This document shows, in pieces, positions 32,423 to 40,625 of a DNA stretch of 64,000 bases (position 1 is its first letter; each line of letters opens with the position of its first letter). The position numbers were made by a program, and so were the translations under genes. The notes under the pieces were generated by a model. That model did not search any database, had not been told where the DNA came from, and saw only the letters and a list, made by a program, of their open reading frames with translations. The stretch comes from Pseudodesulfovibrio indicus (GTDB lineage Bacteria; Desulfobacterota; Desulfovibrionia; Desulfovibrionales; Desulfovibrionaceae), in assembly GCF_001563225.1 (NCBI RefSeq), contig NZ_CP014206.1, positions 3,096,001 through 3,160,000 on the forward strand, in the 5' to 3' direction.

Positions 32423-33776
32423 TCTGGTGGTCATCGGGGCCGGTCCCGGCGGCTTTGACGCCGCCGTGGAGGCGGCCCGCCTCGGCCTGTCCGTGGCCCT
32501 GGTGGAGAAGGACTTCCTGGGCGGCACCTGCCTGAACCGGGGGTGCATCCCGACCAAGCTCTGGCTGGGCGCGACCTCGGTCCTCGAGGAGCTGCACAAC
32601 CAGTCGCGCATGAAGGTCGCCTCCGGCGAGGTGACCGTGGACTTCGCGGCCCTCCAGTCCAGGGTGCAGAAGCACCTGGCCGGGACGCGCAAGGCCATGG
32701 CCATGCAGCTCAAGAAGCTCGGCGTGGAGCTGGTCGAAGGATTCGGCAAACTCGGCGGCGACCACCTGGTAACGGTTGAAACCGCCGAGGGCGAGGTCTC
32801 CCTGGAATACAAGAAGCTGGTCATCGCCACCGGGTCCAAGCCGATCTTCTTCCCGGGCCTTGAGCCCGACAACGACTGCGTGCTCGATTCCGACATGTTC
32901 CTGTCCATGGAGTCCATGCCCGAGTCCCTGATCGTGGTCGGCGCGGGCTTCATCGGCCTGGAGATGGCCCAGGTGGCCCACCGGTTCGGCGCCAAGGTCG
33001 CCGTGGTGGACGCCATGGACCGCGTGGCCCCGCTGGAGGACCCGGAGGTCTCCAAGGCGCTGGGCGCGGTCTTCAAGCGCTGGAAATGGGACGTGCGGCT
33101 GGAGGAACGCGTGGCGGGCGTGCTGACCCGCGACGGCAAGGCCGAGCTGACCTTCCAGTCCGGCGACAAGCTGACCGCGGACAAAGCGCTGGTCGCCGTG
33201 GGACGCGGTCCGGTCACCCAGGGCATCGGCCTGGAGGAAGCGGGCATCGAGATGCTCTTCAACCAGATCCAGGTGGACGACTATCTGATGGCCGCGCCGG
33301 ACATCTACGCCATCGGCGACGCCAACGGCCACATCCAGCTGGCCCACGCCGCTTCGCACCAGGCCCACTACGTGGCCCTGCACGCGGCTGGCAGGACCGA
33401 GGCGCCCTACGCCGCCGGTCCGGTGCCGAGCGTGCTCTACGGCGCTCCCGAGGCCATGCGCGTGGGCACCATGGAGAACGAGGCGTTCCTGCAGGACTAC
33501 GACACCACGGAGGTCTCCGTGGCCCAGCTCGCGGCCAACCCCATGGCCCAGGCCCACGCGGCCACCCAGGGGTTCGTCAAGGTGGTCTGGTCCGGCGGCA
33601 GGGTGGTGGGCGTCACCGGCGTTGGACACGACGTGTCCAGGCTGGTCACCCCCGCGACCCTCATCGTCCAGCAGGGCTGGACCGAGGAGGACGTGCACAA
33701 GACCATCTTCCCCCACCCCTCCCTGGACGAGGCCCTGCTCATGGCGCTCACTGCGGAAAGGAAAAAAGTGCAATGA
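32412..33776 (+). CDS. lpdA: Dihydrolipoyl dehydrogenase (L-protein)
   Basis: This FAD enzyme reoxidises the dihydrolipoyl arm of GcvH with NAD+. The 454-residue protein has the FAD site YDLVVIGAGPGGFDAAVEAA. The redox disulfide is GGTCLNRGCIPTK (CxxxxC). The NAD site is SLIVVGAGFIGLEMAQVAHR, with APDIYAIGDANGHIQLAHAA following. The C-terminal His-Glu active-site motif is HPSLDEALLMAL, with FPH before it. Position at the end of the gcv genes assigns it to glycine cleavage rather than pyruvate dehydrogenase. The stop overlaps the next ATG (ATGA). Confidence 0.95.
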   Translation: MTYDLVVIGAGPGGFDAAVEAARLGLSVALVEKDFLGGTCLNRGCIPTKLWLGATSVLEELHNQSRMKVASGEVTVDFAALQSRVQKHLAGTRKAMAMQLKKLGVELVEGFGKLGGDHLVTVETAEGEVSLEYKKLVIATGSKPIFFPGLEPDNDCVLDSDMFLSMESMPESLIVVGAGFIGLEMAQVAHRFGAKVAVVDAMDRVAPLEDPEVSKALGAVFKRWKWDVRLEERVAGVLTRDGKAELTFQSGDKLTADKALVAVGRGPVTQGIGLEEAGIEMLFNQIQVDDYLMAAPDIYAIGDANGHIQLAHAASHQAHYVALHAAGRTEAPYAAGPVPSVLYGAPEAMRVGTMENEAFLQDYDTTEVSVAQLAANPMAQAHAATQGFVKVVWSGGRVVGVTGVGHDVSRLVTPATLIVQQGWTEEDVHKTIFPHPSLDEALLMALTAERKKVQ

Positions 33777-34216
33777 TCATCGACATCCTCGACAACGCGG
33801 ACCTGTACGCCGGGTTGAACCCCCGCTTTCCCGCGGCCTTCGCCTTCCTGCGCAGGGCGGACCTGGCCGAACTCCCGGAGGGCCGCCACGACCTTGAAGA
33901 CGGCCTCTACGCCATGATCGCCAAGGGGCCTGGCCGCAAGGTCGAGGACGCGCTCATCGAGACGCACGACCACTACATCGATCTCGCCTACCTCGTCAGC
34001 GGCGTAGACCGCATCGGCTGGAAACCGAGGCGCGACCTCGGCCCGACCATGGAGGCCCCGGACCCGCGAAGCGACGTGGCCTTCTACGCCGACGCGCCCA
34101 CCCACTGGAGCGAAGTCGGGCCGGGCATGATCGCCGCCTATTTCCCGGAGGACGCGCACATGCCCATGATCGGGGACAACGAGATGCACAAGATCGTGGT
34201 CAAGATACGGATCTAG
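33773..34216 (+). CDS. YhcH/YjgK/YiaL family protein
   Basis: The 147-residue cupin-like protein matches the YhcH/YjgK/YiaL (DUF386) family: IDILDNADLYAGLNPRFPAA, LEDGLYAMIAKGPGRKVEDA, then ETHDHYIDLAYLVSGVDRIG and the metal-site-like GMIAAYFPEDAHMPMIGD. Family members are linked to sugar (sialic acid, ketogulonate) anomer handling or biofilm, and the molecular role is uncertain. Its ATG overlaps the lpdA stop by four bases (ATGA), so it is translated with the gcv genes. That association with glycine cleavage is unusual. A strong terminator follows 24 bp after the stop. Confidence 0.88.
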   Translation: MIIDILDNADLYAGLNPRFPAAFAFLRRADLAELPEGRHDLEDGLYAMIAKGPGRKVEDALIETHDHYIDLAYLVSGVDRIGWKPRRDLGPTMEAPDPRSDVAFYADAPTHWSEVGPGMIAAYFPEDAHMPMIGDNEMHKIVVKIRI

Positions 34217-34239
34217 GCGCGAGCCGCGAAGAATCAACA

Positions 34240-34269
34240 CGGGCGTCCCTCGCGGGACGCCCTTTTTTT
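34240..34269 (+). terminator. Terminator of the gcv operon
   Basis: GGGCGTCCC (34241-34249) and GGGACGCCC (34254-34262) form a 9-bp perfect stem with a 4-nt loop, followed by seven T residues. Confidence 0.93.
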
Positions 34270-34376
34270 GCGCCATCAGTATTTCCGTCATCCCCCCTCG
34301 CCCATTTCCGCTGTGCCTCCGGGCCCGGCCGCATTATGGTGGAGCCAACCGAGACAACGCCAACAACGGAGGGCGC

Positions 34377-34763
34377 ATGAGCGAACAGACGACGCACTAC
34401 GAAAACAAGCTCCGCTGGGAGATCGATTCCTGGGATTTGAGCGAGGCGCGCGGGAACGGCGAAAAGGTCGTGGTCATCGACGCGCGGGGAACAACGGCTT
34501 TCGAGGCCGAGCACATCCCCGGGGCCGTGAGCCTGCCCCACCGGACCATGACCCGGGAGAGTACGGCGGGATTCGACCGCGACACCCTCTACGTCACCTA
34601 CTGCGACGGCATCGGCTGCAACGCCTCCACCAAGGGGGCGTTGAACATGGCCCGCCTCGGCTTCACCGTGAAGGAGCTGATCGGCGGCCTGGACTGGTGG
34701 AAGCGGGACGGCTATCCCACGGAAAAGGGAACCGGCCCGGCCCCCGTCGGCTGCGCCTGCTGA
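34377..34763 (+). CDS. Rhodanese-like sulfurtransferase domain protein
   Basis: The 128-residue single-domain rhodanese has VVVIDARGTTAFEAEHIPGA (the CH2A-type start and HIPGA loop). Its active-site loop is YCDGIGCNASTKGALNMARL, with Cys in the YCDGIGC segment. LGFTVKELIGGLDWWKRDGY follows near the end. It closes with a short CAC tail, adding two Cys. It probably handles sulfane sulfur in the cytoplasm (no signal peptide). It is monocistronic, with its own promoter region 34270-34376 and terminator after the stop. Confidence 0.9.
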   Translation: MSEQTTHYENKLRWEIDSWDLSEARGNGEKVVVIDARGTTAFEAEHIPGAVSLPHRTMTRESTAGFDRDTLYVTYCDGIGCNASTKGALNMARLGFTVKELIGGLDWWKRDGYPTEKGTGPAPVGCAC

Positions 34764-34780
34764 TCCCCGGCCAAGACAAA

Positions 34781-34817
34781 GGCCGGGAACCCCTTCGTGC
34801 GGGATTCCCGGCCTTTT
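34781..34817. terminator. Bidirectional terminator between rhodanese and PH-like gene
   Basis: GGCCGGGAACCCC pairs with GGGATTCCCGGCC around a short loop, followed by TTTTCTTC on the plus strand. It separates two convergent genes and may serve both. Confidence 0.85.
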
Positions 34818-34822
34818 CTTCG

Positions 34823-35365
34823 CTATCCGGCGGTGGTCAGGGCCGTGGGGTTGTAGTCGCCGATGGACTCCAGCCGCACCGCCGCCAGCCGCCGCTTCTC
34901 CAGCATCAGCATCACGGACTCGATGTCCGCCCCCAGGAGATGCCCGGAGAGGGTCACCGAGTTGGTGAAGTTGAACCCCACCACCGTGTGCAGCAGCCTG
35001 CCCAGCCCCGATGGGAACCTGGGTCGGGCCGCGTTGTTGACCTCGATGCGCAGACCGGGGAACACTCCACGGACCCTGCGGAACGAGAGAACCTCCCCGA
35101 ATCGGATCATGGCGTAGCCGAACGGCGTGTACACCGAGAACCGGTCGTCGAGGATCTTGAACAGGGGCTGGCGCGTCATGACCGCGATGGCGTTGATCAT
35201 GGTCACGCCGAACCCCGCCATGCTCAGGCAGTACACGGCCACCTTGAGGTTGGCGTTGTTGATGAAATAGAACCCGGCCAAGGCCAGGCCCAGGCAGAGG
35301 ATCGCCATGAAGAAGCAACCCCGCAAACTCCGCCGCGTTGGATAAATCTTGATCGGTACATACAT
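34823..35365 (-). CDS. STM3941-like PH-domain membrane protein
   Basis: The 180-residue protein starts MYVPIKIYPTRRSLRG. Two adjacent transmembrane segments follow (CFFMAILCLGLALAGFYFI and LKVAVYCLSMAGFGVTMINA). The soluble C-terminal part contains DDRFSVYTPFGYAMIRFGEV, resembling a small PH-like domain. This arrangement matches the STM3941 family of unknown function. The frame is open 81 codons further upstream, but that extension has no hydrophobic or conserved features and the ATG at 35365 fits the family. It stands alone. Confidence 0.75.
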   Translation of the reverse strand: MYVPIKIYPTRRSLRGCFFMAILCLGLALAGFYFINNANLKVAVYCLSMAGFGVTMINAIAVMTRQPLFKILDDRFSVYTPFGYAMIRFGEVLSFRRVRGVFPGLRIEVNNAARPRFPSGLGRLLHTVVGFNFTNSVTLSGHLLGADIESVMLMLEKRRLAAVRLESIGDYNPTALTTAG

Positions 35366-35674
35366 TGGCGCACCCAGTTTTCGGTAACAGTTCCGGCGGA
35401 CGCGCGGTCCGCCCCGAAAGCAGGCACTCCTCCCGCGGGCGTCAAAGCCCGAGCCCTGGACAACGTCGCTCCCCAAGCGGTTTTCACCGCACGGCAAGAG
35501 GCGGCGCACGCAACAGGCGGGCGCGGCTTGGGCGACTCTGGTTGGGATGGTAAACAGACATATCTGCTCCTCCTGGCGGGGAACCCGCCGGAAAAGCAGC
35601 CGGAGCAAGTGAAATCACCGTAGACCAATTTCACCGAATACGCAAATACGATGTCCCGGTCCTGGGGACGCAGC
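35366..35674. other. Non-coding 309-bp spacer
   Basis: No gene is supported. It holds one short hairpin (GGCGGG-GAA-CCCGCC at 35575-35589) and a GC-rich stretch next to the 35365 start. The open frame running through it on the minus strand has no ribosome site or conserved sequence. A promoter for the PH-like gene must lie here but is not recognisable. Confidence 0.45.
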
Positions 35675-36196
35675 TCAGTGCAGGGCGCGACCCTCGGGCT
35701 CCAGGGCCATGAAACCGCCCTCCTGCTGGGGCATTTCCAGGGCCATGAGACCCTCCATGGACAGGTCCGGCCCGACCCACAGCTTACCCTTGGTGCGGTA
35801 TCCCTTGGCGATCCGCTTGGCGTGGTCCAGGGCGATGGAGACCTGCTGGAGATAGAGGTCCTTGGGGAAGATGAACTCGGCGTCGTGCTCCCATTCGGGC
35901 ATGGGCTCGTCCGGGGGCCAGGAGATGGGATTCCTGAGCCGCCAGACCACCGTGTCCGGGGTGTGGGAGACCATGACCCCGTCGTCGATGCCCTGGCAGG
36001 CCGGGTTGCCGCAGTCGCAGGTGTAGATGAAGAACTCGCCGGACATGGTCGCGGACCCGATCAGGTCCACCGGGTCGATGTACACGCCGACCTCGTGGAG
36101 GTACTGGCCGTCCACGGACAGGTTGAAGTCCAGGTAGGCGTCCTCGGGATACTTCTCGTCCAGGGACAGGGTCACGGATATGCGGATGTCGTTCAT
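35675..36196 (-). CDS. Conserved hypothetical protein with CxCGNPxCxG motif
   Basis: The 173-residue soluble protein begins MNDIRISVTLSLDEKYPEDA. It is beta-rich and carries FFIYTCDCGNPACQGIDDGV (about residues 55-74), where the C-D-C-x4-C spacing suggests a small zinc or iron site. The N-terminal strands and VVWRLRNPISWPPDEP segment have no recognised relatives. The ATG at 36196 has AGGAAA upstream. It lies in the same direction as the ClC channel gene but 91 bp after its stop, so coupling is uncertain. Confidence 0.6.
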   Translation of the reverse strand: MNDIRISVTLSLDEKYPEDAYLDFNLSVDGQYLHEVGVYIDPVDLIGSATMSGEFFIYTCDCGNPACQGIDDGVMVSHTPDTVVWRLRNPISWPPDEPMPEWEHDAEFIFPKDLYLQQVSIALDHAKRIAKGYRTKGKLWVGPDLSMEGLMALEMPQQEGGFMALEPEGRALH

Positions 36197-36286
36197 GCGG
36201 GCGGTTTCCTCGAAATGGTTGCGTGGACCAAGGCTAGCACAAAGGAGCCTGCCGCTCAACGGTCTGTGGCGGGCGCATCCCGGCCG

Positions 36287-38050
36287 CTACCGGCCCAGGT
36301 TGCCGTCCTCGTCGAGCTCCGCCCGGACCGTGGCAGAATTGTAGGCCGCGTCGATGGCCAGCTCGGTCAGGGTACCCACCAGCTTCGGCTGCTTCTCGGT
36401 GGACAGGACCGGGAGCTGGGATACGCCCCGGTGCGTGATCTTGTCCAGCGCATCCTGAAGGGTGTCGTCCGTGGTCACGGTCACCGGGTTGGGCGTGGCC
36501 AGGTCCTGGGCGATGAGCAGGTCCTCCAGTCCGTCCTCGTTGAGCACGGCGCGCAGGTCGCGGAAGGAGATGATCCCGGTCAGCCTGCCCTCCTCGTCCA
36601 TGACGTGCAGGTACGGCGCGTTCTGGGTCTTGAAGGTCCAGATGAGGCTCGAAAGGGACATGGACTGCGGGATGGTCACGAAGTCGCGGGTCATGACCTC
36701 CTTGACCAGCATGTGCGAGAGCAGGTGGCGCTCCCGCCCGGCCTCGATGTCGATGCCGCGCCTGAGCAGCTTGGTGGTGTAGATGGAGGCGCGCTGGATG
36801 GTGGAATTCATGACCGTGGCCGTGATGCAGGTCAGCATGAGCGGCAGGATGATGGAATAGTCCGAGGTCATCTCGAAGATGATCAGGATGGCGGTGATGG
36901 GCGCATAGGTCGTGCCCGCCACCACGCCGCCCATGGCCACCAGGGCGTAGGCCCCCGGCAGGGCCGTGTGCAGCGGAAAGAGCCAATGGACCACGTAGCC
37001 GAACGCGCCGCCGGTCATGCACCCCATGAACAGGCTGGGCGCGAAGATGCCGCCCGAACCGCCCGAGCCGAGGGTCACCGACGAGGCCGCTATCTTGACC
37101 AGGACGAGGACCAGCATGAGCTGGAACGGGACCTGGTTGATCAGGGCCTGGTTCATGGCCCCGTAGCCCACGCCGAAGACCTGGGGAAAGATCGCGAAGA
37201 TCGCGCCCAGGGCCGCGCCGCCGATGGCGGGCTTGGGCCACTCCGGGATGGGCAGTGCGTCGGACCGGTCCTCCAGCCAGTACAGGCTGTTGGTGAAGGC
37301 CAGGGCCACGAAGCCGGTGACCACGCCCAGCACCGGGTAGCAGAGGTACTCCCACAGGGAGACGATGGAATAGGACGGAATGTCGAAATGGGGAAAGTCA
37401 CCGAAATAATAGCGGGAAATGGCCGTGGCCATGACCGAGGACAGGACCACGGGCGAAAACTGCATGACCCCGAAGTCGCCGATGATGATCTCCAGGGCGA
37501 AGAGCACCCCGGCGATGGGCGCGTTGAAGGTGGCCGCAATGCCCGCCGCCGCGCCGCACCCGACCATGGTCTTCATGTGCGCGCTCGGCACGTGGAAGAA
37601 CTGGCCGACGGAAGAACCGATGGACGCGCCGATCTGGACCATGGGCCCCTCGCGGCCCACGGAGCCGCCCGAGCCGATGGTCACGGCGGAGGCGAAGATC
37701 TTGGCCGCCGCCACCCTTTTACGGATGCGCCCGCCCCTGAGCGCGATGGCCTGCATGACCTCGGGCACGCCGTGCCCCTTGGCCTCGGAAGCGAAGAAGC
37801 TGACCACCAGGCCGACCACCAGGCCGCCGACCGTGGGCATGGCGATCTTCATCCACAGCGGCACGGACTCGGCAAAGGTCAGCCAGTCGCCGGTGTTCCG
37901 GTAGAACACCCACTGCATGTATTTGAGGATCAGCTTGAACAGGACCGCCCCGTACCCGGCCAGGCCGCCTATGAGCACCGCCAGGAACAGGAACCGGACA
38001 TTGGGCCGCCTGAGCTTGAGAAAAAGCGGTTCACCTCTGTCTGCAGGCAT
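36287..38050 (-). CDS. ClC-family chloride channel/transporter with tandem CBS domains
   Basis: The 587-residue protein has the ClC membrane core. The selectivity motifs are GSGGSVGREGPMVQIGASIG (GREGP, near residue 120) and GSGGSGGIFAPSLFMGCMTG (GIFAP). PALTYAP-like and re-entrant helices give about ten membrane segments up to residue ~430. Two CBS domains follow (about 445-500 and 510-570), starting MLVKEVMTRDFVTIPQSMSL and LATPNPVTVTTDDTLQDALD. They probably sense nucleotides. Prokaryotic ClCs with CBS domains may be channels or Cl-/H+ antiporters, and this cannot be settled here. The ATG at 38050 starts the expected N-terminal cytosolic helix. Confidence 0.93.
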   Translation of the reverse strand: MPADRGEPLFLKLRRPNVRFLFLAVLIGGLAGYGAVLFKLILKYMQWVFYRNTGDWLTFAESVPLWMKIAMPTVGGLVVGLVVSFFASEAKGHGVPEVMQAIALRGGRIRKRVAAAKIFASAVTIGSGGSVGREGPMVQIGASIGSSVGQFFHVPSAHMKTMVGCGAAAGIAATFNAPIAGVLFALEIIIGDFGVMQFSPVVLSSVMATAISRYYFGDFPHFDIPSYSIVSLWEYLCYPVLGVVTGFVALAFTNSLYWLEDRSDALPIPEWPKPAIGGAALGAIFAIFPQVFGVGYGAMNQALINQVPFQLMLVLVLVKIAASSVTLGSGGSGGIFAPSLFMGCMTGGAFGYVVHWLFPLHTALPGAYALVAMGGVVAGTTYAPITAILIIFEMTSDYSIILPLMLTCITATVMNSTIQRASIYTTKLLRRGIDIEAGRERHLLSHMLVKEVMTRDFVTIPQSMSLSSLIWTFKTQNAPYLHVMDEEGRLTGIISFRDLRAVLNEDGLEDLLIAQDLATPNPVTVTTDDTLQDALDKITHRGVSQLPVLSTEKQPKLVGTLTELAIDAAYNSATVRAELDEDGNLGR

Positions 38051-38250
38051 GAAATCTCCGACTTTACGGACGCCGCCGCGCGCCCGTGTCTGTTTTCAGT
38101 ACATATTTCCAATCAATTCAACGATACCTTCACTTCAACCCAAGCGCAATGACTTGCGGGGAAACATAAGCGGAAAACTTGAGCGGAATGAGGAAAAAGG
38201 GTAATCAAAGCCTCCCGAACGAACACATCCCCCATATACGGAGAAAATAG

Positions 38251-38772
38251 ATGGCAAAATACGAGATCACTCCCCTGACCCCGACCCCCGACTTCGACAT
38301 CATGTACTACATGGAGATCGCCGGAGAGACGCGCATCGAAGGCGGCGTCATGGAGGACTTCGAGGAATACTGGGACAAGTGGGCCGCCAAGAACCTCAAG
38401 GCCTACGAACTGCGCAACACCGAGGGCGAAGGCAAGTTCGTGCTCATCTTCCTGGACCAGGAAGTGGACGACACCATCGAGGGCATCTGGCAGGACTCGC
38501 CGACCCACGGCCTGTACTTCCACGCCCTGGCCATCACCATGGTCATGAGTACCGCCCAAGGGTTCGTGCCCGAGCTGCAGACCGGCAAATGCGCTCCCCT
38601 GCCCCGGCCCGGCGAGGGCATCCTGGCCGCCTTCGAGGAGCTGGGCCTGACCTGGAACGAAGAGGGGTCGGTCAACCGCAAGTACGCGGTCCTCACCCCG
38701 TATCCGTATACCGGCGGGTGCGAGGTCTGCCACCTCAGCGCCACCTGTCCCAAGTCCACCGCAAGGGGGTAA
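38251..38772 (+). CDS. Conserved hypothetical protein with C-terminal Cys cluster
   Basis: The 173-residue protein begins MAKYEITPLTPTPDFDIMYY, and its middle part WQDSPTHGLYFHALAITMVM is helical. It ends TGGCEVCHLSATCPKSTARG, with Cys residues in CEVCHLSATC spaced as for a metal or cluster site. No known family is recognised. The ATG has ACGGAGAAAATAG upstream. It ends 3 bp before the UPF0597 gene, so the two form an operon, and it may help mature or regulate that iron-sulfur-type enzyme. Confidence 0.65.
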   Translation: MAKYEITPLTPTPDFDIMYYMEIAGETRIEGGVMEDFEEYWDKWAAKNLKAYELRNTEGEGKFVLIFLDQEVDDTIEGIWQDSPTHGLYFHALAITMVMSTAQGFVPELQTGKCAPLPRPGEGILAAFEELGLTWNEEGSVNRKYAVLTPYPYTGGCEVCHLSATCPKSTARG

Positions 38773-38775
38773 GCC

Positions 38776-40092
38776 ATGAGCTTCACGGTCAAGGACGTTC
38801 TCTCCATCCAAGTCGCCCCGGCGCTCGGCTGCACCGAGCCGGTGGCCATCGCCCTGGGCGCGGCCGCTGCCGTGTCCCTGCTGCCCGGCGGCGAATTCGA
38901 CTCCCTGGAAGTGGCCGTTGATCCCAACGTCTACAAGAACGGCCTGGCCGTCTCCATCCCCGGCGCGGGCGGGCTGTCCGGCCTGGACACCGCCGCTGCG
39001 CTCGGCGCGGTGGGCGGCAACCCGTCCCTGCGCCTGGAGGTGCTCCAGACCGTCACCGACGAGCACGTCAAGACGGCCCGGAAGGCCCTGGCCGACAACA
39101 AGGTGACCGTGTCCCTGATCCGCGACCACCACGGGCTGCTCATCCGCTCCAAGGCGGTCCGGGGCGATGACGTGGCCGAGTCCGTCATCGAGGGGCTGCA
39201 CGACAACATCGTGTCCCTGACCCTGAACGGCAAGCCCGTGGAAAGCCCGCTCGTCCGCGTCCGGGAGGCGGGCGCGCCCTCCCCGGTGGCGGCCATGGAG
39301 GCGTGGCTCAAGACCCTGAGCCTGAACGAACTCATGGCCATGACCGGCGAGCTGGACGACGATGATTTCGCCTTCCTCCAGGAAGGGGTCAACGTGAACA
39401 TGCGCCTGGCCGAACAGGGCCTCAAGTACGGCCTGGGGCTGGGCGTGGGCAAGACCCTGGAACGGCTCTGCCGCCAGGGACTGATCAAGAAGGACATGAT
39501 GCTGGCCGCCCGCATCCTGGCCTCGGCAGCCGCCGACGCGCGCATGTCCGGCGCGTCCCTGCCCGCCATGAGCTCCGCCGGGTCCGGCAACCACGGGCTG
39601 ACCGCCATCCTGCCCATCTGGGCGGTGAAGGACTACGTGGAGGGCGTGGAGACCAGGGACGTGCTCGAAGCCGTGGCCCTGTCCCACATCGTGACCGCCT
39701 ACGTGAAGGCGCACACCGGACGGCTGTCCGCCATCTGCGGCTGTTCCGTGGCCGCGGGCGCGGGTGCCACCGCGGGCATCACCTACCTGCTCGGCGGCGA
39801 CGCCAAGCACATTGCCGGGGCCATCAAGAACCTCCTTGAGGACCTGGCCGGGATCATCTGCGACGGTGCCAAGACCGGCTGCGCGCTGAAGCTCGCCACG
39901 GCGGCGGGGACGGCGGTGCAGGCGGCGCTCTTCTCCCTGCAGGGGGTCAACGTGCACCACACCGACGGGATTATCGGGTTGTCGTCCGAGGACACCATGC
40001 GGAATGTGGGGACGTTGGCGGTGGATGGGATGATCCAGACGGATCAGACGATTTTGCAGATCATGCTGGAGAAGCGGTTCTCGGACGTTTAG
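38776..40092 (+). CDS. UPF0597 / L-cysteine desulfidase (CyuA)-like protein
   Basis: The 438-residue protein matches the UPF0597/CyuA family, related to the L-serine dehydratase alpha chain. Motifs include QVAPALGCTEPVAIALGAAA near the N-terminus, AMSSAGSGNHGLTAILPIWA, GRLSAICGCSVAAGAGATAG and ICDGAKTGCALKLATAAGTA. The conserved Cys residues in GCTEP, ICGC and TGCALK fit the iron-sulfur cluster ligands known for such enzymes. The likely reaction is anaerobic breakdown of L-cysteine to pyruvate, sulfide and ammonia, but serine-type substrates cannot be excluded. It is co-transcribed with the preceding Cys-cluster gene. Confidence 0.88.
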   Translation: MSFTVKDVLSIQVAPALGCTEPVAIALGAAAAVSLLPGGEFDSLEVAVDPNVYKNGLAVSIPGAGGLSGLDTAAALGAVGGNPSLRLEVLQTVTDEHVKTARKALADNKVTVSLIRDHHGLLIRSKAVRGDDVAESVIEGLHDNIVSLTLNGKPVESPLVRVREAGAPSPVAAMEAWLKTLSLNELMAMTGELDDDDFAFLQEGVNVNMRLAEQGLKYGLGLGVGKTLERLCRQGLIKKDMMLAARILASAAADARMSGASLPAMSSAGSGNHGLTAILPIWAVKDYVEGVETRDVLEAVALSHIVTAYVKAHTGRLSAICGCSVAAGAGATAGITYLLGGDAKHIAGAIKNLLEDLAGIICDGAKTGCALKLATAAGTAVQAALFSLQGVNVHHTDGIIGLSSEDTMRNVGTLAVDGMIQTDQTILQIMLEKRFSDV

Positions 40093-40140
40093 TTTTCTTT
40101 GTTGGGCGGGAGTGAAGCCCGCTGATTGTTTGTTTTGATT

Positions 40141-40178
40141 GGAGGAGAGCCGTCGCTGGCGCTCCTCCATGTTTTTTT
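40141..40178 (+). terminator. Terminator after the UPF0597 gene
   Basis: GGAGGAG (40141-40147) pairs with CTCCTCC (40162-40168), extended inward by AGCC/GGCG-type pairs, and a seven-T tract follows at 40172-40178. Confidence 0.85.
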
Positions 40179-40194
40179 GGAGCCCTCCCGGCGG

Positions 40195-40226
40195 GGTTCT
40201 TTCTTTCCAGGGCGAAAGAAAGAACC
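40195..40226. repeat. GGTTCTTTCTTTC inverted repeat
   Basis: A 13-bp perfect stem (GGTTCTTTCTTTC / GAAAGAAAGAACC) with a CAGGGC loop. It is a second, different palindrome type in this spacer. Similar TTCTTTC-type hairpins occur in many genomes as intergenic repeats (general knowledge). Confidence 0.7.
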
Positions 40227-40488
40227 AAAGAAGCGCCCTTGGGGGGGGCATCCCCGCCCGAGTTTGGCCACCAAGAATCCGATCCTCTCGGTCCGGCTCC
40301 ATCTGATGAATAGTATCGTCCGTGCCTCCACGGAAACGTCCCTTTTATGGAATACCCCCGGGCCACGGGAGCGGAGCCGCCGCCCCTTCGCGGTCGGCTT
40401 CTAGGCGTCCGGAACAGGGCTCACTGCGTGCGGCTTGACGGGACGAAGGGAGAAGGAAGAAAAGAGGGCCTTCGGACCGAAGGTGGGA

Positions 40489-40601
40489 GCAGGAAAGCCG
40501 CTGTTTGAGGCTGCGCCTCAAAAGCGCTCCAGAAGAAGAACATTGGGCTTGAGTTGGGTGCAGGAGAGCCGCTGTTTGAGGCTGCGCCTCAAAAGCACTC
40601 C
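40489..40601 (+). repeat. Two direct copies of a 42-bp unit containing a hairpin
   Basis: Copies at 40489-40530 and 40560-40601 (71-bp period) share GCAGGARAGCCGCTGTTTGA and GGCTGCGCCTCAAAAGC, differing at two or three positions. Each contains the small stem TTTGAGGC-TGC-GCCTCAAA. The 29 bp between them is not repeated. Confidence 0.8.
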
Positions 40602-40625
40602 TGAGAAGGCTCCGTTACCCCACCC

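Noticed and set aside
40126-40404. Small open frame of about 92 codons in the repeat-filled spacer
   Set aside because: It runs through a terminator and an inverted repeat, has no Shine-Dalgarno and encodes low-complexity sequence.
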